Below, in pieces: positions 6,611 through 8,699 of a stretch of DNA of 8,699 nt (within the stretch, counting starts at the first letter, position 1; every line of letters starts with the position of its first letter). The notes beneath the pieces are model-generated. The model had not been told where the DNA came from. It made no database searches and saw nothing but the letters and a program-made list of their open reading frames with translations. The translations under genes and the position numbers were made by a program. Origin of the DNA: Bryobacterales bacterium (GTDB taxonomy: Bacteria > Acidobacteriota > Terriglobia > Bryobacterales > Bryobacteraceae); NCBI GenBank assembly GCA_025353235.1, contig JANXQZ010000449.1, positions 1 to 8,699 of the forward strand, read 5' to 3'.

Positions 6611-6809
6611 GCGGCACGGCCTCCACTGGGTCCGCAGCTACCGGCAACGGCTCTGGAGCGGTGAGCGGCATCTCGCATTCGCAGCAGTCACTGCACCGTT
6701 TGCAACGTTCACATCGATGGTTGCGACACGCGTCCTTCGTGCAAGCCACGCAAATTTGCGTAGAAGGTTCGCTGCAGATGCTGCAAACAAAAACGGCTGC
6801 TTCAGTCAC
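6540..6809 (-). CDS. Small cysteine-rich, probably zinc-binding protein with a proline-rich tail
   Basis: This 89-residue protein has 11 cysteines, all between residues 9 and 45, spaced C9-x2-C12-x7-C20-x2-C23-x4-C28-x2-H31-x-C33-x2-C36-x2-C39-x2-C42-C43-x-C45. Such spacing resembles B-box or treble-clef zinc fingers and could hold two or more metal ions. The second half (49-80) is rich in Pro, Val, Glu and Asp and looks disordered. No signal peptide is present, so it is probably cytoplasmic. The GTG start overlaps the upstream gene's TGA in a GTGA tetranucleotide, with GAGAGG just ahead, so translation is likely coupled. Its last 71 bases are also read by msrB in another frame if msrB starts at 6610. 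I do not recognise a function; a protein- or nucleic-acid-binding adaptor is possible. The dense, regular cysteine pattern makes a chance frame unlikely. Confidence 0.75.
   Translation of the reverse strand: MTEAAVFVCSICSEPSTQICVACTKDACRNHRCERCKRCSDCCECEMPLTAPEPLPVAADPVEAVPHVPEVQEPDVPDSSFHESPEFQI
6620..6624 (-). promoter_or_regulatory. Ribosome binding site of msrB
   Basis: On the minus strand this is GGAGG, 9 bases ahead of ATG 6610 and inside the coding part of the upstream cysteine-rich gene. It is the main argument for the longer msrB start over ATG 6565, which has no comparable site. Confidence 0.5.
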
Positions 6810-7354
6810 TTTCGCCTCTCCCGGGGGGCTGGCTCATGCAAGAGTGTGGCCCGGCAACGCTGAGCCTCCTTGTCGGCCAGTTGAAACTCTTGTTCTTTCT
6901 GCACCGAAAGATCCTGAATGTATTGCCGAAGCCGATCTCGATTCGTACTGTTTTCATTCACTACGCCTTGCAGCAGATCGGCAAGCGCGGGGTTCTGATA
7001 CTTGCGCATGCCCTCGAAGACGGAAGCGAGTGTGGATTCCATCGCCTGCATGCGGAAAAAGGCATCTAGCGCCAGAGGAAGCCGCTCGGGCTGCTTGGCA
7101 AGCGATTCCACCGAACCCTGAAGATAGGTCAGCTCGGTCTGCGCCGTCTTCCATTGTGAGATATAAGTTTGAGGAGCGCCATTTTCGACCATCGCATCCG
7201 TCTTGACCTGAGCGATCACCGACTTAAGATGGTCAGTTTGTACCACCAAGGCGTCCAGCAATCTGCGCACGTCCCACTCGCTGGAGACGCCGCCCGTCTG
7301 GGCCGCAAGGTGCGGAATGGCAATGATCATCAGAACCAGGAGCGCGCGCTTCAT
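6806..7354 (-). CDS. Exported helical protein of unknown function
   Basis: This 182-residue protein has a clear signal peptide: KR at 2-3, a hydrophobic core at 4-16, and a probable cut after Ala17 or Ala18. The mature part is almost entirely predicted helix: heptad-like stretches at about 28-58, 64-90 and 95-120, then a charged helix at 132-165 (NRDRLRQYIQDLSVQKEQEF). The C-terminal end is basic (PRERRK), and there is one cysteine, at 167. It looks like a periplasmic helical-bundle or coiled-coil protein, but no family is recognised. ATG 7354 was chosen because it lies 10 bases after the response-regulator stop and starts directly at the signal peptide. A longer reading from 7432 would add 26 residues read out of frame through that gene. 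The stop overlaps the next gene's start by 4 bases. Position after a response regulator hints at an envelope role, no more. Confidence 0.82.
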   Translation of the reverse strand: MKRALLVLMIIAIPHLAAQTGGVSSEWDVRRLLDALVVQTDHLKSVIAQVKTDAMVENGAPQTYISQWKTAQTELTYLQGSVESLAKQPERLPLALDAFFRMQAMESTLASVFEGMRKYQNPALADLLQGVVNENSTNRDRLRQYIQDLSVQKEQEFQLADKEAQRCRATLLHEPAPRERRK

Positions 7355-7364
7355 CAATCTAATT

Positions 7365-7826
7365 TCAGTTTGACATACCGGACTTTGCTCTTGTGCTTGG
7401 CAAAGTGGCGGTTTGAAGCCAGAACTGCTCAACGGCGCTGATCACCTCGAAGAACTGAAACACGTTCACGGGCTTGGTGATGAAACAGTTCGCATGCAGA
7501 TCGTACGCGTGGGCGATGTCAATGGCGGCTCGCGAGGTCGTAAGCACCACCACTGGGATGCTCCTGAGTGCGGCGTCTCCTTTGATCTCGCCCAGCACTT
7601 CGCGGCCATCCATCTTCGGCAGGTTCCAATCGAGCAGGATCAGCTCGGGCGTAGGGACATCCGCGTATTCGCCTTCACGGCGGAGAAACCGAATCGCCTC
7701 CACTCCGTCCCTGGCAACGTGCAATTGATATGGCAGCTTAGTCTCGTTGAGCGCCTCCTGAGTGAGGCGCACATCGGCTGCATTGTCTTCCACTAGGAGG
7801 ACCTCGAATACTTTGCCTTCGGGCAT
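7365..7826 (-). CDS. Single-domain response regulator (CheY/Rcp1-like receiver)
   Basis: This 153-residue protein is one receiver domain with no output domain. The acidic pocket is Glu13-Asp14 (LLVEDNAADV), the phosphate acceptor is Asp66 (LILLDWNLPKMDG), the switch residue is Thr96 (VVLTTS), and Lys118 sits in FITKPVN. The EDNxxDVRLTxEAL start and the WNLPxxDGREVL loop are typical of Rcp1-type regulators that work with phytochrome or other hybrid histidine kinases. Such proteins signal by protein contact, not by DNA binding. No kinase gene is present here, so the partner is unknown. ATG 7826 was chosen: GGAGG (plus 7834-7838) lies 7 bases upstream, inside the five extra codons that an ATG at 7841 would add. 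The next gene starts 10 bases after the stop. Confidence 0.94.
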   Translation of the reverse strand: MPEGKVFEVLLVEDNAADVRLTQEALNETKLPYQLHVARDGVEAIRFLRREGEYADVPTPELILLDWNLPKMDGREVLGEIKGDAALRSIPVVVLTTSRAAIDIAHAYDLHANCFITKPVNVFQFFEVISAVEQFWLQTATLPSTRAKSGMSN

Positions 7827-7833
7827 TGCACGA

Positions 7834-7838
7834 CCTCC
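7834..7838 (-). promoter_or_regulatory. Ribosome binding site deciding the response-regulator start
   Basis: On the minus strand this reads GGAGG followed by 7 bases and ATG 7826. Because it sits between ATG 7841 and ATG 7826, it argues for the downstream start. Confidence 0.75.
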
Positions 7839-7879
7839 CATGTCACTGGTTAGACCCTGGGGATTCCCAAACAGTTACA

Positions 7880-8599
7880 CTAGCGATACGTGATTAGTGC
7901 TGGATCTTCGAGATGAGGCACGGCATTGAATGCCCCAAACGAGAACCGGTCGCCTGAGAACAGGAACTCGGCGTAGCTGGCGTTGCGCGATGTCCAGCTA
8001 AGTTCGAGCGTCTTCTGGGGTGAAAGTTCGAGAGCGAGACGCGCGGTTGCAGCAATCACTCCGCCTGATGTAAACACTACAATTCTTCCGTTCTTTTCCG
8101 AGCCTTGTTGCACGCGCGCAATTCCGCGCTCCACGCGTTCGCAGAATTGTTGCCACGATTCAATTTCGGGCGAATCGAGTTCCCCAGCCACCCACATGCG
8201 GGTGATGCGCTGGAAGAGACGATCGTAGACCCGAGCTGCCGCGCCGCGATCGTCGGCGGCTCGGAATTGAGCTTCCAAGGCGCGGATGTCTTCGTGCTTC
8301 TCCATGAGTCCGGGGAGAAAGGCGCGCATCACTTCAATGCCCGAGTACTCGTCCACTTCGGGCAGGGGGATGGGAGTGGGCCATGGCAGCCCGGCTTGCA
8401 AGTAGGCTTCGCTGGCCAGTTCGCCAGTGCGGATGTGTCTCTCTGCGGGGCCAAAGTAGACTTGGTCAAACGCGACTGCGGCGCGAGCCCAATACTCGCC
8501 TAGTTTTCTGGCTTGGCGCTCGCCAAGTTGCGAGAGCTTGTCGTAGTTGTCAGAAAGGAAAGATGCTTGGCCATGACGGACGAGAGTGAGGAGCGCCAT
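7880..8599 (-). CDS. Histidine phosphatase superfamily protein (phosphoglycerate-mutase-like)
   Basis: This 239-residue protein opens with LTLVRHGQAS; Arg8-His9 is the superfamily's phosphate-binding pair, and His9 takes the phosphoryl group. Arg54 or Arg57 in GPAERHIRTGE matches the R-x-x-Q-T-A segment, and Glu84 in EVDEYSG is a candidate proton donor. The core strand near the C terminus reads VVFTSGGVIAA (174-184), where canonical members have V-S-H-G-G-V-I, so Ser178 stands where the second catalytic His normally is. Related proteins with TSGG at this place exist from memory, so it may be a subfamily trait and not decay. The substrate is unknown: it could be a phosphatase on a small molecule or phosphoprotein, or have reduced activity. 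ATG 8599 was chosen because the family motif follows within 5 residues; TTG 8623 would add 8 residues. No Shine-Dalgarno is clear. The response regulator starts 53 bases after the stop. Confidence 0.9.
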   Translation of the reverse strand: MALLTLVRHGQASFLSDNYDKLSQLGERQARKLGEYWARAAVAFDQVYFGPAERHIRTGELASEAYLQAGLPWPTPIPLPEVDEYSGIEVMRAFLPGLMEKHEDIRALEAQFRAADDRGAAARVYDRLFQRITRMWVAGELDSPEIESWQQFCERVERGIARVQQGSEKNGRIVVFTSGGVIAATARLALELSPQKTLELSWTSRNASYAEFLFSGDRFSFGAFNAVPHLEDPALITYR

Positions 8600-8699
8600 G
8601 ATGGGGGTTAGTCTCGGTCGCAAAACAAAGGCCGCATCTCTTCTGGTGCGTCCTGTACTACATTATTCTGACTTCTTCTCCGCTCGCGCCAAATTTGGC
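8600..8699. other. Region upstream of the phosphatase gene, cut by the window edge
   Basis: No complete gene is visible. On the minus strand one frame is open from the edge to a TAA at 8608-8610 and would end MRPLFCDRD, 8 bases before the phosphatase ATG. Two other frames close earlier, near 8660-8666. Any of these could be the tail of an upstream gene, but nothing recognisable is encoded. A perfect 12-base palindrome, GCCAAATTTGGC, occupies 8688-8699. Confidence 0.3.

Noticed and set aside
7355..7432. N-terminal extension of the exported helical protein
   Set aside because: It would bury the signal peptide 26 residues in and read out of frame through the end of the response-regulator gene.
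8608..8698. Partial minus-strand gene ending MRPLFCDRD
   Set aside because: The open frame is only about 30 codons, two other frames are also short and plausible, and nothing recognisable is encoded.

Overview
The window looks like a stretch of chromosome from an acidobacterium, probably a soil member of the Terriglobia. The evidence is a von Willebrand factor A (VWA) protein of the form typical of that phylum (the 'VWFA-related acidobacterial domain' architecture), a beta-barrel tail of the kind that ends Oar/TonB-type acidobacterial receptors, and moderately high GC. This placement is inference from family recognition. No tRNA, rRNA, CRISPR array, insertion sequence, phage gene or gap longer than 300 bases was seen. 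Genes are packed tightly, with small gaps or overlaps.

Plus strand, left part (1-3511): the last 33 residues of an outer-membrane receptor; an exported VWA protein 35 bases downstream; then two adjacent acyl-CoA dehydrogenase genes 7 bases apart. The two dehydrogenases are complementary. The first keeps the FAD-loop motif and a catalytic glutamate candidate. The second keeps the Arg-Gln-Phe-Gly and Gln-x-His-Gly-Gly motifs that the first lacks. This is the pattern expected of an alpha2beta2 heteromeric enzyme.

Minus strand, right part (8599 down to 3491): a run of eight genes in one direction. In transcription order they are a histidine-phosphatase-superfamily protein, a single-domain response regulator, an exported helical protein, a very cysteine-rich small protein, an exported or anchored methionine sulfoxide reductase B, a Tat-type sulfatase, an ECF-type sigma factor and a small two-helix membrane protein. 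Several junctions are tight (10-base gaps, a 4-base GTGA overlap, a 71-base overlap, and a Shine-Dalgarno inside the preceding gene), so at least part of the run is likely co-transcribed and translationally coupled. The last gene runs 21 bases into the end of the second dehydrogenase on the opposite strand.

Most genes belong to known families. The least described parts are the secreted helical protein with its coupled cysteine-rich partner (6540-7354), and the small membrane protein behind the sigma factor (3491-3835). The window edges cut a receptor gene on the left and the region upstream of the phosphatase gene on the right. Several starts were moved from the longest possible reading to ones supported by Shine-Dalgarno sequences, gene spacing or signal peptides. 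Each such choice is explained in its entry.
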